58,565 bases of DNA from a virus: the IMG/VR virus record IMGVR_UViG_3300036861_000141, positions 1 to 58,565 of that record, one strand, 5' to 3'. Positions 1 to 7,342 of the stretch are shown in pieces (position 1 is the first letter of the stretch; each line of letters opens with the position of its first letter). The notes under the pieces are model-generated. The model saw only the letters and a list, made by a program, of their open reading frames with translations, ran no database searches and was not told the origin of the DNA. The translations under genes and the position numbers were made by a program.

Positions 1-127
1 GCGGCGCGCGCCGCGGTCCGCGGATGTGGAATCGCCCGGTTCGTCAGACGGCGGCGTCGGCCGCGGACCGCGGGGAGAAACGCCGATGAGCGCGTACTGC
101 ACCTGTGGCGCATGGCGCGGGCAACTC
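1..127. repeat. Terminal direct repeat, first copy (genome closes on itself)
   Basis: Bases 1-127 are identical to 58439-58565. The methyltransferase reading frame continues through the join without a break, so the repeat is an overlap of a circular or circularly permuted molecule. The length of exactly 127 equals a common maximum assembly k-mer, which suggests that the contig ends were set by the assembler and are not the physical ends of packaged DNA. The unique circle is 58,438 bp. Confidence 0.95.
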
Positions 128-1252
128 GGGCAGGAACCAACGCCGGATCTGTTCATCGCGCATCTGGTCGAGATCTTTCGCGAAGTGCGGCGCGTGCTCA
201 GAGCTGACGGTACGTGCTGGCTAAACATGGGCGACTGTTACAACGCCTACAACGGCGGCGCCGGCCCGTCGAGCGGTATCGAGAAACCGGATTATCCGCG
301 CACGACGCAGCGGCCTCAGATGCCGAGCGGTTACGGTCTGCGCGACAAGTCGCTGAAGCCGAAGGACCTCGTGGGCATTCCGTGGATGCTCGCGTTCGCG
401 CTACGGGCCGATGGCTGGTATCTGCGCGCCGAGAACATCTGGGCCAAGGGCTTGAGTTTCTGCGAGTCCTACGCGGGATCAGTGATGCCGGAGTCCGTGA
501 CGGATCGGCCGACGCGGAGCCATGAGCAGGTGTTCCTGCTGACCAAGAGCGAGCGGTACTTCTACGACCACGAAGGCGTGAAAGAAAAGGGCGTCTATCC
601 GGCTGGCACCATCGCGGCCAAGGGATCAGGTGAACGCGAGGGTAATCGGCGCGGGACGCGCAAGAAGGACCTTATAGGCGTGCGCGCCGCCAGCACGGAG
701 CGGCGACAGGGCGGTAGCTTTCAAGATCGCGTAGATGCCGGTTACGCCTGTTACGACGGCACGCGGAACCTTCGCACCGTCTGGGCAATTGGCGTGGAGC
801 CCTACCACGAAGCCCATTTCGCGACGTTTCCGCCTGCCCTGGTCGATCCATGCCTGCGTGCCGGAACGAGCCAGAAAGGCGCCTGTGTGACTTGTGGCGC
901 ACCGTGGGTGCGCGTCGTCGATTACGAGCCGATGCCAGACGAGATCAAGGCGCAGTTTGAAGCGGCTCGAGTGCGCACCGGAGAGGACCACGGCCGCGAT
1001 GATGGTTTCACTACGCGACGGCCGAACTACCAGCGCAAGCGTATCGGTGAACGATGGGAGCCATCTTGTGAATGCAAAAACCAGCGCGCAGAGCCGTGCC
1101 GTGTGCTCGATCCGTTCGCCGGGAGCGGCACCGTTGGGGAAGTCTGCGAGCTGATGCGCCTGAAGTTCATCGGGATCGATCTCGGGTATCACGACATCTC
1201 GGAGCGGCGGATCAATTCAGTAGCTCCGTTATTCAGCGAGCAGAGTGCATGA
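2..1252 (+). CDS. DNA methyltransferase, C-terminal part (gene crosses the contig join)
   Basis: Continuation of the frame that starts at 58263; an internal ATG at 26 is not the true start. Near residue 429 of the full protein is DPFAGSGT, the FxGxG SAM-binding motif I, followed by the acidic end of the next strand (GIDL). Between the two motifs there is a putative target-recognition region with a zinc-finger-like cysteine set (CVTCGAPW, then CECKN). The codons over the join encode a low-complexity Arg/Gly/Ser stretch. The gene ends in an ATGA overlap with the next small gene. It belongs to the early region with the recombination genes. Confidence 0.88.
   Translation, partial: RRAPRSADVESPGSSDGGVGRGPRGETPMSAYCTCGAWRGQLGQEPTPDLFIAHLVEIFREVRRVLRADGTCWLNMGDCYNAYNGGAGPSSGIEKPDYPRTTQRPQMPSGYGLRDKSLKPKDLVGIPWMLAFALRADGWYLRAENIWAKGLSFCESYAGSVMPESVTDRPTRSHEQVFLLTKSERYFYDHEGVKEKGVYPAGTIAAKGSGEREGNRRGTRKKDLIGVRAASTERRQGGSFQDRVDAGYACYDGTRNLRTVWAIGVEPYHEAHFATFPPALVDPCLRAGTSQKGACVTCGAPWVRVVDYEPMPDEIKAQFEAARVRTGEDHGRDDGFTTRRPNYQRKRIGERWEPSCECKNQRAEPCRVLDPFAGSGTVGEVCELMRLKFIGIDLGYHDISERRINSVAPLFSEQSA
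11..73. repeat. 13-bp GC-rich inverted repeat inside the methyltransferase gene
   Basis: Arms CCGCGGTCCGCGG (11-23) and CCGCGGACCGCGG (61-73) are exact reverse complements separated by 37 bases; a second copy lies in the terminal repeat. It falls in the low-complexity coding stretch. It may be a simple codon-bias effect, or a hairpin that slowed assembly and placed the contig ends here. Confidence 0.8.
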
Positions 1253-1404
1253 CCACGATCCGCTGTCTCTGCACCACCGAGTATCTGATCCCTGATGCCT
1301 GGGATCTGTTCCTCTGCTCAGTGTGTGGAAGACGTGTGAATCTGCAAGAGGTGAAGATTCTTTCGCTGGTGGACAGTTCCGAAGAGACGCATGAAAAAGG
1401 ATAA
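1249..1404 (+). CDS. Small CxC/CxxC protein, unknown function
   Basis: 51 residues, ATG overlapping the methyltransferase stop (ATGA). It has a CLC pair near residue 6 and a CSVC pair in mid-protein, compatible with a zinc knuckle. Its end overlaps the start of the following HNH gene by 14 bases. Function unknown. Confidence 0.6.
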   Translation: MTTIRCLCTTEYLIPDAWDLFLCSVCGRRVNLQEVKILSLVDSSEETHEKG

Positions 1405-1963
1405 GCAGACAGTTTCTAAGTCCCGCCTGTTGTCGATGGCCCGTCGGCGGTTGGGTATTGGTTCTACCCGTGGCGGTAAGCGCGTCGTCTTTGAGGCAGT
1501 TGCCAAGTCGATGGGCGTGTCCGCGCCAGCCGGCAAGGTCGAAGGATACAAACTCCTAGCCCGATATTGCGGGATGACGCCTGTCCCCACAACCGGCACG
1601 AATCAGAAGTTCGCGCCTAGCGCCAGCACAGTCACGGCAGATGTCAATTCGCTGGCGTTCCTTGAGAGTTATGAGTGGCGCCGTCTGCGGATGGAAGTCT
1701 TAGTAAAGCGTGGCGCTCGCTGCGAGTGCTGCGGAGCCACCCCGAAGGATGGCCTTCGGATGCACGTTGATCACATTAAGCCGCGTCGATTGTTTCCGGC
1801 GTTGGCTCTTGATGAAAGCAACCTTCAGGTGCTGTGCGAAGTCTGCAACCACGGGAAGGGGAATTGGGATCAGACCGACTGGCGACCAAAAGCAGAGCCG
1901 ATTCCAGCGGTCATGCCGATGCCAGTGGATCCGATGAGGCCGAGGCTTGTTAAACGGGCGTAA
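1391..1963 (+). CDS. HNH endonuclease
   Basis: 190 residues. The C-terminal half has a full HNH nuclease: a CxxC pair (CECCGA), the HVDHI motif carrying the catalytic histidine, then CEVCNHGKGN with the second zinc pair and the final His/Asn. The N-terminal about 80 residues are basic and may bind DNA. It sits between the methyltransferase and the replication-initiator-like gene, so it is either a recombination/restriction accessory of the early region or a free-standing homing-type nuclease. The HNH assignment is clear; the biological role is inferred. Confidence 0.85.
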   Translation: MKKDKQTVSKSRLLSMARRRLGIGSTRGGKRVVFEAVAKSMGVSAPAGKVEGYKLLARYCGMTPVPTTGTNQKFAPSASTVTADVNSLAFLESYEWRRLRMEVLVKRGARCECCGATPKDGLRMHVDHIKPRRLFPALALDESNLQVLCEVCNHGKGNWDQTDWRPKAEPIPAVMPMPVDPMRPRLVKRA

Positions 1964-1975
1964 GGGCGGCGGCGG

Positions 1976-2869
1976 ATGGCGAGACCAGGGCTTACGAACC
2001 ACAGGAAGTTTCGCCGGCTTGCCAAACAACTCGGGTCAGCCGTCATCGCTCGCGGCGTCCTTGAGTTGATTTGGGAGTCCTGTTACGAGAGCGGCGATGA
2101 GTACGTTGGAACGGCTGAGGATATTGACCACTTAATCGGGTGGACTGGAGAGATGGGGATTGTAGCGGCGGCGCTGGTATCGGCTGGACAACCGGAAGGG
2201 CACGGCTTTCTTGAGCCGGTGTCGGCTGACGGGGCAGGCGGACCACTGCGCTACCGGGTACATGACCTGTGGCATCACGCGCCCGATTACGTGACCAAGC
2301 GGCGGAAGCGAGAGATGGAGCGACGGGAACGATCCGAACCTGTGTCCGCCGAACGGCGCCAAACGGCGCCGACTTCGGACAGCCAGGACGGAGATGTTCT
2401 CCCTCCCTCTCCCTCTCCCGCACCCTCACCCGCTCCCGCAGCGAAGAACGTTAGCGCCGAGCCGCCTCGCGGCACGACGCTGGCAGCCTCGGTTGTCCTC
2501 GAGTTTCCAACGGTGGGCAAGGGGTTAGGAACTTGGGCATTGACGGACGCACAGGTGGCGGACTGGCAGACGTGCTATCCGGGCATCAACGTGGAGTCCG
2601 AGTGTCGCAAGGCGCTGGCGTGGGTGCGGGCGAAGTTGGACCGACGCAAAACGGCTCGTGGCATGGCGGCGTTTCTCGTGGGTTGGCTGAATCGGAGCAA
2701 TGACCGGGGTGGACGAGCGCCAGCAGGCGCGGGCCACGCGGCACCGCAGCCAGAGCGAGACATTTGGACGTGTCGGCACATCGAGGAGTGTTCGCACCGG
2801 GCGATGTGTGAGCACAAGAACAACATGCCGCAGAAGTATCCGAAACGTGACGAGACGGAAGCCTCGTAA
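1976..2869 (+). CDS. Replisome organiser / phage replication protein (O-like)
   Basis: 297 residues. The N-terminal about 110 residues look like the winged-helix region of phage replication initiators and end in a very basic helix with KRRKREMERRER. A Pro/Ser-rich linker follows, with a CT-rich coding tract near 2400. The next segment, centred on residues 180-235, carries RKTARGMAAFLVGWLNR, a signature I recognise from C-terminal domains of phage replication proteins. The protein ends in a Cys/His cluster (CRHIEECSHRAMCEH) that may bind zinc. No DNA polymerase or replicative helicase is encoded, so it would recruit the host machinery. Confidence 0.7.
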   Translation: MARPGLTNHRKFRRLAKQLGSAVIARGVLELIWESCYESGDEYVGTAEDIDHLIGWTGEMGIVAAALVSAGQPEGHGFLEPVSADGAGGPLRYRVHDLWHHAPDYVTKRRKREMERRERSEPVSAERRQTAPTSDSQDGDVLPPSPSPAPSPAPAAKNVSAEPPRGTTLAASVVLEFPTVGKGLGTWALTDAQVADWQTCYPGINVESECRKALAWVRAKLDRRKTARGMAAFLVGWLNRSNDRGGRAPAGAGHAAPQPERDIWTCRHIEECSHRAMCEHKNNMPQKYPKRDETEAS

Positions 2870-2957
2870 GCGCGGCCACTATTCCCCGTGCAAGACGCAA
2901 GCGGACTGCTTAGGGAAGTTATTTGCTGATGCGAAGAAAGCGCGTGAAGCGAGCTAA
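2847..2957 (+). CDS. Possible small basic protein
   Basis: 36 residues from a GTG that overlaps the end of the preceding gene; very rich in Arg/Lys, with two cysteines (SPCKTQADC). It overlaps the next small gene by 29 bases. Short and without a good ribosome site, so it could be chance. Confidence 0.3.
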   Translation: MTRRKPRKRGHYSPCKTQADCLGKLFADAKKAREAS

Positions 2958-3081
2958 GCCGGAGTACTACGTGGAGCCGTTCAGCAGTTGCGGCTCATGC
3001 GTCTCTGGGTGGATTGAGACACCGAAAGGCGCCGGTACGGTGCTGGTGCCTCAAGGCGTGGCTGAACGACGGCAGGGGTGA
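2929..3081 (+). CDS. Small CxxC protein
   Basis: 50 residues from the ATG at 2929 to the TGA at 3079. Basic N-terminus (MRRKRVKRAK), then SSCGSCVSGW with a CxxC pair. GAAG-rich bases upstream could serve as a ribosome site. Unknown function; typical of the packed small genes of phage early regions. Confidence 0.5.
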   Translation: MRRKRVKRAKPEYYVEPFSSCGSCVSGWIETPKGAGTVLVPQGVAERRQG

Positions 3082-3126
3082 CGTGAAGGATCTGGAGTAG
3101 CGGTATCCGCAGCAGAAGGGAAGCGT

Positions 3127-3372
3127 ATGAGCGAGTGGAAGCCGATTGAGGCAGAAGACGGCGAAAGATGGCCGTGGTGCTACGAGTTCGACGCGCACGC
3201 CTCAGCGCATCGGTTCTGTGTTGACCATCAGGCGAACTGGTGCTTCGCGTGCGACGGCGGCCAGTGTCCGGAATGCGTCGATGACCCTCACTGCCGGTAC
3301 TGTCATTGCGCGCTGAACGAGGAATATCACGATTGGGACTGTGCGTTTGCTGGCGATGAAGACTGCGAATGA
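3127..3372 (+). CDS. Cysteine-rich small protein
   Basis: 81 residues with three closely spaced Cys/His groups (CFACDGGQCPEC, CRYCHC and a final EDCE), suggesting a zinc-binding module. An AAGGGAAG ribosome site precedes the ATG. It ends in an overlap with an upstream ATG of the following TGT/DpdA-like frame. Function unknown. Confidence 0.7.
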   Translation: MSEWKPIEAEDGERWPWCYEFDAHASAHRFCVDHQANWCFACDGGQCPECVDDPHCRYCHCALNEEYHDWDCAFAGDEDCE

Positions 3373-3431
3373 ACCTTCGGAGGCGGGTGTCACCCCATGA
3401 CCCGCCCAACGGACAGAGCGGAAGCGCTGAA

Positions 3432-4166
3432 ATGATTCATTACCACGGCCTCCCGATCACCCCAGCGACCGCCGCTGAAGTGGCGATCCGGGCAGGCCAT
3501 GCCTTTGTGTCGTTCGCGCATCCGGGGCAACTCGGGTTAGCCGTGGCCGCGTGTCAGTCGCTCGCGATTGACTGTGCCGCGTATTCCGCGTGGCGTAGCG
3601 GGAAGCCCGTTGAGGACTGGACGCCGTATTACACCTTTGCTGCCTCCGCGAAGAAGTTACCCATGTGCGATTTTGCCGTCGTGCCGGATGTGATCGACGG
3701 CACGGAAGCCGAGAACGATTCGCTCGTGGCGGAATGGCCGTTGCCGCGTTGGTTCGGTGCTCCGGTGTGGCATCTTCACGAATCGCTCGGACGATTGGAA
3801 CGGCTGGCTTCAGAGTGGCCGCGCGTCTGCCTTGGCAGCTCCGGCGATTACGCGCAGATCGGGACGCCACGATGGTGGCAGCGGATGGGGCACGCGATGC
3901 GCGTTGTGTGCGATGACGCCGGACAGCCGATCTGTCGCCTGCATGGCCTGCGAATGCTTGACCCTGGCATCTTCTCGCGGTTCCCGTTTGCGTCCGCCGA
4001 CAGCGTGAACATCGGCCGGAACATCGGGATCGATCAGGCGTGGCGCGGACCATACGCCCCACCGACGAAGGAAAGCCGGACGCAACTCATGCGTTCGCGC
4101 GTCGAGAGCGTCAACGCGCCGAGCGCGTACGACTTCAGTCACCAGCAATCGGAGTTCGCACTGTAA
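3432..4166 (+). CDS. DpdA/TGT-like candidate nucleobase transglycosylase
   Basis: 244 residues from ATG 3432; an in-frame ATG at 3369 would add 21 residues but overlaps the upstream gene. Conserved-looking blocks are the D47-containing segment that ends SAWRSG, PDVID (85-89), WHLHES (113-118), GSSG (135-138), HGLRML (171-176) and SADS (188-191). An early Asp after a strand, then PDV, then a late Gly-rich block and Asp resemble the tRNA-guanine transglycosylase (TIM-barrel) family, which includes the phage enzyme DpdA that inserts 7-deazaguanines into DNA. This is inference from motif layout; no preQ0 synthesis genes (FolE, QueC/D/E) are visible in the circle, so substrate would have to come from the host. 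It could also be another TIM-barrel enzyme. Confidence 0.45.
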   Translation: MIHYHGLPITPATAAEVAIRAGHAFVSFAHPGQLGLAVAACQSLAIDCAAYSAWRSGKPVEDWTPYYTFAASAKKLPMCDFAVVPDVIDGTEAENDSLVAEWPLPRWFGAPVWHLHESLGRLERLASEWPRVCLGSSGDYAQIGTPRWWQRMGHAMRVVCDDAGQPICRLHGLRMLDPGIFSRFPFASADSVNIGRNIGIDQAWRGPYAPPTKESRTQLMRSRVESVNAPSAYDFSHQQSEFAL

Positions 4167-4417
4167 TGGCGATTGAGAATCGCGGCTTTGCGTCGGTGGA
4201 TACCGAGACGATGCGACGGATCGCCAGCGAGGGCGGTAAGGCCGCACACCATTACGGCACCGCGCGGAAGTGGACATTAGAAGAGGCGCGGGAAGCAGGC
4301 CGACTTGGCAAGCGCGCGTCGGATGAAGCGAAGCGTCGAAAGAAAGCGGCGAACGCGGAAGCGAGCATCAGAAACGAAGCGGTGACTACCAGCAACCAAG
4401 GGGAGCTAGATGAGTGA
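4166..4417 (+). CDS. KGG-motif (stress-induced / Con-10-like) protein
   Basis: 83 residues, ATG overlapping the previous TAA (TAATG). Residues about 8-50 follow the KGG repeat pattern: GFASVDTE, then EGGKAAHHYGTARKW, then EEAREAGRLG. This motif is known in bacterial stress-induced and fungal conidiation proteins and is common in environmental bacteria. The rest is Lys/Arg/Ala-rich and probably disordered. Its role in a phage is unknown. Confidence 0.75.
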   Translation: MAIENRGFASVDTETMRRIASEGGKAAHHYGTARKWTLEEAREAGRLGKRASDEAKRRKKAANAEASIRNEAVTTSNQGELDE

Positions 4418-4637
4418 ATCGTTCACGATGAAATCGAAAGATGGCAGGCGCGAGGTGTCGGCCTACTTGGATGCGGCTGGTGGATGGTCATCGCTGCGCG
4501 GATGGCGCATGTCATTTACGAAGCGCACCCAGACCCGATCAGAGACGCGAGATGGCTGGACGCGCACGAAGACCGAAGCCGTCAAGCGAGCCAAGGCGTT
4601 CATCACGTTGATTGCCAAGAAGAAACGTCTGGCATGA
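4410..4637 (+). CDS. Small basic protein, unknown
   Basis: 75 residues, with a good ribosome site (AGGGGAG) 6 bases before ATG and an 8-base overlap with the KGG gene. Many Arg/Lys/Thr; C-terminal AKKKRLA. No recognised domain. Confidence 0.65.
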   Translation: MSESFTMKSKDGRREVSAYLDAAGGWSSLRGWRMSFTKRTQTRSETRDGWTRTKTEAVKRAKAFITLIAKKKRLA

Positions 4638-4683
4638 CTGATCGGTCCTCGCCCGCGGGGCACGAGCAAACAAGGGTGAAGCG

Positions 4684-4935
4684 ATGAAAAGCGCGGACAC
4701 ATGCCGTCAAGGCTGGGAGTCGAAGCACCCCGAATGGGGCAGCACCTTCCCGAATCCGTGTAGACGGTGCGGCTGGTCGCAGGCGGATCATGCGTCTCAC
4801 GATGCCGCGCGCCATCGCCGCGAGATCGTCGAACCGATCGTGACGCGGATCGAGAAGTTCAAAGGATCTACCGGAATCGGTTGGTTGAACGAAGAGGTGC
4901 AGGCGTGGGCGATGATGCTGAGGACGCTACTGTGA
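4684..4935 (+). CDS. Small protein with C/H cluster, unknown
   Basis: 83 residues with an AAGGGTGAAG ribosome site. The N-terminal half has DTCRQGW, PNPCRRCGWSQADH and further His, which looks like a small zinc site. The C-terminal half is predicted helical. Unknown function. Confidence 0.65.
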   Translation: MKSADTCRQGWESKHPEWGSTFPNPCRRCGWSQADHASHDAARHRREIVEPIVTRIEKFKGSTGIGWLNEEVQAWAMMLRTLL

Positions 4936-4977
4936 CGCCCGCGGGGCACGCGCAGGCGGAACGGAAAGCAGGCTGAG

Positions 4978-5970
4978 ATGTACGAATGGGTGTGCCATGA
5001 CTGCCAGCACGTGTGTAACACGCCACGCGAGAAAGCTGAACACGTATGCCTCGCGGTGCTCCCACCCGTGGAGCCGCCGCAGGAGCCGGAGCGCTCGCAA
5101 TCAAAGGCTGCTCTTGGCGTGATCGGTATGACATTCTGCGAGAGTCGTAACGTGCGCGGCGTGAATTGCTGCGATGACGAAGAGGCCAGTTTTTGCCCGT
5201 CGTGTTACGCGCGGCGAACGCTAGAGAAGCTCAAGGCCGCACCCGTCGCGCCGCCGCAGGTCTACTTAGATCACAGCGATGGCACCTACCGTGTTCATTG
5301 CTGTGGCGCGGTGGTGTGCAACGGCCCACTGACACATAGAGACGACTGTGAGGCCGCACCCGTCGCGCCGGAGCCGCCACAGAAGATCGTCAGCCAAGCG
5401 GACTTAGATCGCGTGCGACTTGGCGAGCAAGTGCTGTTCTCAGGCATCGTGGCGGTGCTATTCCCTGACGGCGAGCACTGGTGCATCCAAAGCCGAGAGA
5501 TTGACTACTGTTCGGGAGCGCCGACAAAAGAGCAGGCGTTTACCGGTTTCAAGCTAGGTTTCATCGCGGACGTGCTGCTGCACATGAATCCGCGTATCCA
5601 GTGGCCGAAGCCGTCTCCAGAGGACGTGTGGAACGAGTTAACAACGCGCGACGGAGCGGAATTGTTGAAGTTCTACTTCACTAACGAATCCTCAACTCTC
5701 TCGCCGTCAGACGCCGGATACCGAGAGAAGGTCAGGCAAAGGAGCAATATGGAAACTGGTGAATTTCACAACGTAGACGGCTGGTATTACAAGCGCATGG
5801 AAGACGGAGCGGTTCGTATTCGCAAGAGAGCCACGGCGCACGATGACGCGCCGGTTGTAGCGGAAGTCACGATCCCTGAAAACGAGTGGGCCTCTATCGT
5901 CGCGCACGTCACAAAGAGCGGCGAGACGGGCGAATCGTGGCAGGCAGCGCGCAATTTTCACGCGACGTAA
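4978..5970 (+). CDS. Modular unknown protein with zinc-knuckle segments
   Basis: 330 residues. Residues 1-120 contain several Cys pairs (CHDC, CNTP, CCDDEEASFCPSC, HCCG). Two near-copies of a Pro/Ala linker (AAPVAPPQ and AAPVAPEPPQ) separate a Cys-rich segment from a C-terminal globular half (from about residue 130). The organisation suggests shuffled modules joined by linkers. No enzyme motif was recognised. It is followed by a 109-base structured gap. Confidence 0.7.
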   Translation: MYEWVCHDCQHVCNTPREKAEHVCLAVLPPVEPPQEPERSQSKAALGVIGMTFCESRNVRGVNCCDDEEASFCPSCYARRTLEKLKAAPVAPPQVYLDHSDGTYRVHCCGAVVCNGPLTHRDDCEAAPVAPEPPQKIVSQADLDRVRLGEQVLFSGIVAVLFPDGEHWCIQSREIDYCSGAPTKEQAFTGFKLGFIADVLLHMNPRIQWPKPSPEDVWNELTTRDGAELLKFYFTNESSTLSPSDAGYREKVRQRSNMETGEFHNVDGWYYKRMEDGAVRIRKRATAHDDAPVVAEVTIPENEWASIVAHVTKSGETGESWQAARNFHAT

Positions 5971-6079
5971 TGCCTACGAATTGACCTCCTTGATTACGGA
6001 GACCACGTGAGGTAGCGGGGCCGCCCGCACACCGCCACTCACGTTTACAAAGTGTGGGCATATTCGGAGCTAGAACCCG
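5971..6079 (+). promoter_or_regulatory. Structured intergenic leader
   Basis: The largest gap in the early block. CTCC/GGAG at 5986-6002 can pair and bury a GGAG ribosome-site-like tract. An outer stem ACGTGAG/CTCACGT (6005-6011 with 6038-6044) encloses GCGGG/CCCGC (6015-6019 with 6024-6028). A 19-base tract here (5985-6003) is repeated almost exactly at 6258-6277. It is probably an RNA leader for the small gene at 6080; no T-run marks it as a terminator. Confidence 0.5.
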
Positions 6080-6226
6080 ATGACTGACAAGAGCAAGGAA
6101 GTGGAAGCGTTGATCGACAAGGCGTCCAAGGCTGAGAAGTCAGAGGATGCGCTGCGGTTTTCGCAAGCGGCGTGCAATGCGGCCAATGCGATGTGCGCCG
6201 TGAAGATCGCAACAACGGACAAGTAG
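6080..6226 (+). CDS. Small helical protein of a recurrent phage type
   Basis: 48 residues, ATG 6080 to TAG 6226. The central part KASKAEKSEDALRFSQAACN is strongly amphipathic and resembles short unannotated proteins I have seen in many phage genomes. A GGAG tract lies 11 bases before the start. Function unknown. Confidence 0.65.
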   Translation: MTDKSKEVEALIDKASKAEKSEDALRFSQAACNAANAMCAVKIATTDK

Positions 6227-6283
6227 ATGGACGGCGGGGGTTTAACGCCTCCGCCTCCCTCCTTGATCACCGGAGACAGGTAA
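6227..6283 (+). CDS. Possible 18-residue leader peptide
   Basis: ATG directly after the previous TAG; encodes a Gly/Pro-rich peptide that stops (TAA, 6281-6283) directly before the ATA that seems to start the next gene. It contains the 6233-6255 hairpin. It may only be a translational coupler. Too short to be sure. Confidence 0.25.
   Translation: MDGGGLTPPPPSLITGDR
6233..6255 (+). promoter_or_regulatory. Stem-loop before ATA-start gene
   Basis: GGCGGGGG (6233-6240) pairs with CCTCCGCC (6248-6255) through eight pairs, one of them G-U, around a 7-base loop. No T-run follows, so it is unlikely to be a Rho-independent terminator and more likely an RNA structure in the leader. Confidence 0.5.
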
Positions 6284-6496
6284 ATAAAGAAACGCATTGT
6301 TCCGTCCGCGCAAGAGCGTCGATGGCTTCGGCTCAAGCTCGAAGTGGCGTGCGGCTTCCAGCGTGGCACTGACGTGCTGCTCGATGGCGATTGGCTCTCC
6401 CAAAACGACGTGACGTTGACGGAGAACGGACGGCTTGCCGATTGGATAGCAGGCTGTCTTATGGCGAGTTTGGCGGTGACGGAGACAGGAGCCTAA
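6284..6496 (+). CDS. Unknown protein with apparent ATA start
   Basis: 70 residues. The frame opens right after TAA 6281-6283 and the first codon is ATA, followed by codons for KKRIVPSAQERRW, which reads like a natural N-terminus. GGAG (6272-6275) lies 8 bases upstream of the ATA, ideal spacing. The first GTG in frame is deep in the protein and would remove this segment. The protein has W/L-rich helices and no recognised domain. It ends two bases before the next start (TAAATG). Confidence 0.6.
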   Translation: MKKRIVPSAQERRWLRLKLEVACGFQRGTDVLLDGDWLSQNDVTLTENGRLADWIAGCLMASLAVTETGA

Positions 6497-6700
6497 ATGA
6501 GCAACAAACTCGGGAAACCGCTAGACGCATCTTGCGACAACGTGTTGGCATGGCGTCTCGCCGAGGCGCTGAACGAGGCAATGGTCGCCAAGGCTGGCGA
6601 TCCTATTGATCGTGGCTTGGCGCTTCTGCGAACGTTGCGAGCGCGAGGCTTCACGGTGTACCACAACGAGGCGGCAGATCCAGGAGACCGCCACCCATGA
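6497..6700 (+). CDS. Small unknown protein
   Basis: 67 residues, ATG immediately after the preceding TAA. Mostly helical and Ala/Leu-rich, with no recognised motif. Overlaps the next ATG by 4 bases (ATGA). Confidence 0.6.
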   Translation: MSNKLGKPLDASCDNVLAWRLAEALNEAMVAKAGDPIDRGLALLRTLRARGFTVYHNEAADPGDRHP

Positions 6701-6888
6701 GCGAGCAGAAGAACGAATTGCCGTGTTGCCCTCAGTGCTTTCGGAACAGTAATGTGCGCCCGCTGTCAGTGGGACTTGTCGGCGGCTATCCGCAGACGGT
6801 GGATTACGAATGCTCCGCATGCGGCCGAGTATTCAAGCCGGTAATAGGCCGTGGCATCGGCCCAATCGTGACTCCGGATCACTCATGA
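6697..6888 (+). CDS. Zinc-ribbon small protein
   Basis: 63 residues with CCPQC near the N-terminus and CSAC about 25 residues later, a classic zinc-ribbon spacing. ATGA overlaps on both sides show that it belongs to the translationally coupled chain. Role unknown; possibly nucleic-acid binding. Confidence 0.7.
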   Translation: MSEQKNELPCCPQCFRNSNVRPLSVGLVGGYPQTVDYECSACGRVFKPVIGRGIGPIVTPDHS

Positions 6889-7097
6889 CTCCAGACTCGC
6901 GATATCTCGTGTTCGGCGCGACGTGTCCACCACTGTGGAAGCAGTTAGGTAGGAAGCCCAGCGACCCGATGTGCAGCATGTGGCAGGAACGTGCCGACGC
7001 AATTACGAGGTTAGCTGTGTGCGGGCTACTCACTGAGGCTGAACGGCATCGTGCCCGTAAGCGTCTGTTGGCGCGCATCGTGAGGAACCTACCGTGA
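6885..7097 (+). CDS. Small unknown protein
   Basis: 70 residues from ATG 6885 (ATGA overlap). Two cysteines (TCPP, MCSM) and a basic helical C-terminus (ERHRARKRLLARIVRN). No recognised domain. Confidence 0.6.
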   Translation: MTPDSRYLVFGATCPPLWKQLGRKPSDPMCSMWQERADAITRLAVCGLLTEAERHRARKRLLARIVRNLP

Positions 7098-7342
7098 TGA
7101 CTCCAGACCCGCTCACGTTTCCAACGTGCGGCTGTGTCGCCCCAAGCGCGTGCTGCCATGACCTCCAAGCCAGCGTCCGCGCCCTCCGCGACGCCCAGGA
7201 AGAGATTGCGGACCTGCTGCAGCAAGGCTCCGAGTGGGAAGGTCTAGCGTTGGAACGGTGGCAGGAGATCGAGCGGCTGCGCCAGGAGCTCGACGAAGCT
7301 CACGCGCTCATCGAACAGATGCGGAAGGACGTCCATGCCTGA
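7094..7342 (+). CDS. Small coiled-coil protein
   Basis: 82 residues. The N-terminus has TCGC and CC; from residue about 28 there is a long heptad-rich helix (LRDAQEEIADLLQQ to EQMRKDV). Probably oligomeric. Unknown function. Confidence 0.6.
   Translation: MMTPDPLTFPTCGCVAPSACCHDLQASVRALRDAQEEIADLLQQGSEWEGLALERWQEIERLRQELDEAHALIEQMRKDVHA

Noticed and set aside
626-1192. Long antisense open frame in the methyltransferase gene
   Set aside because: Shadow of a GC-rich gene; no ribosome site and no protein-like domain pattern, while the + frame has clear motifs.
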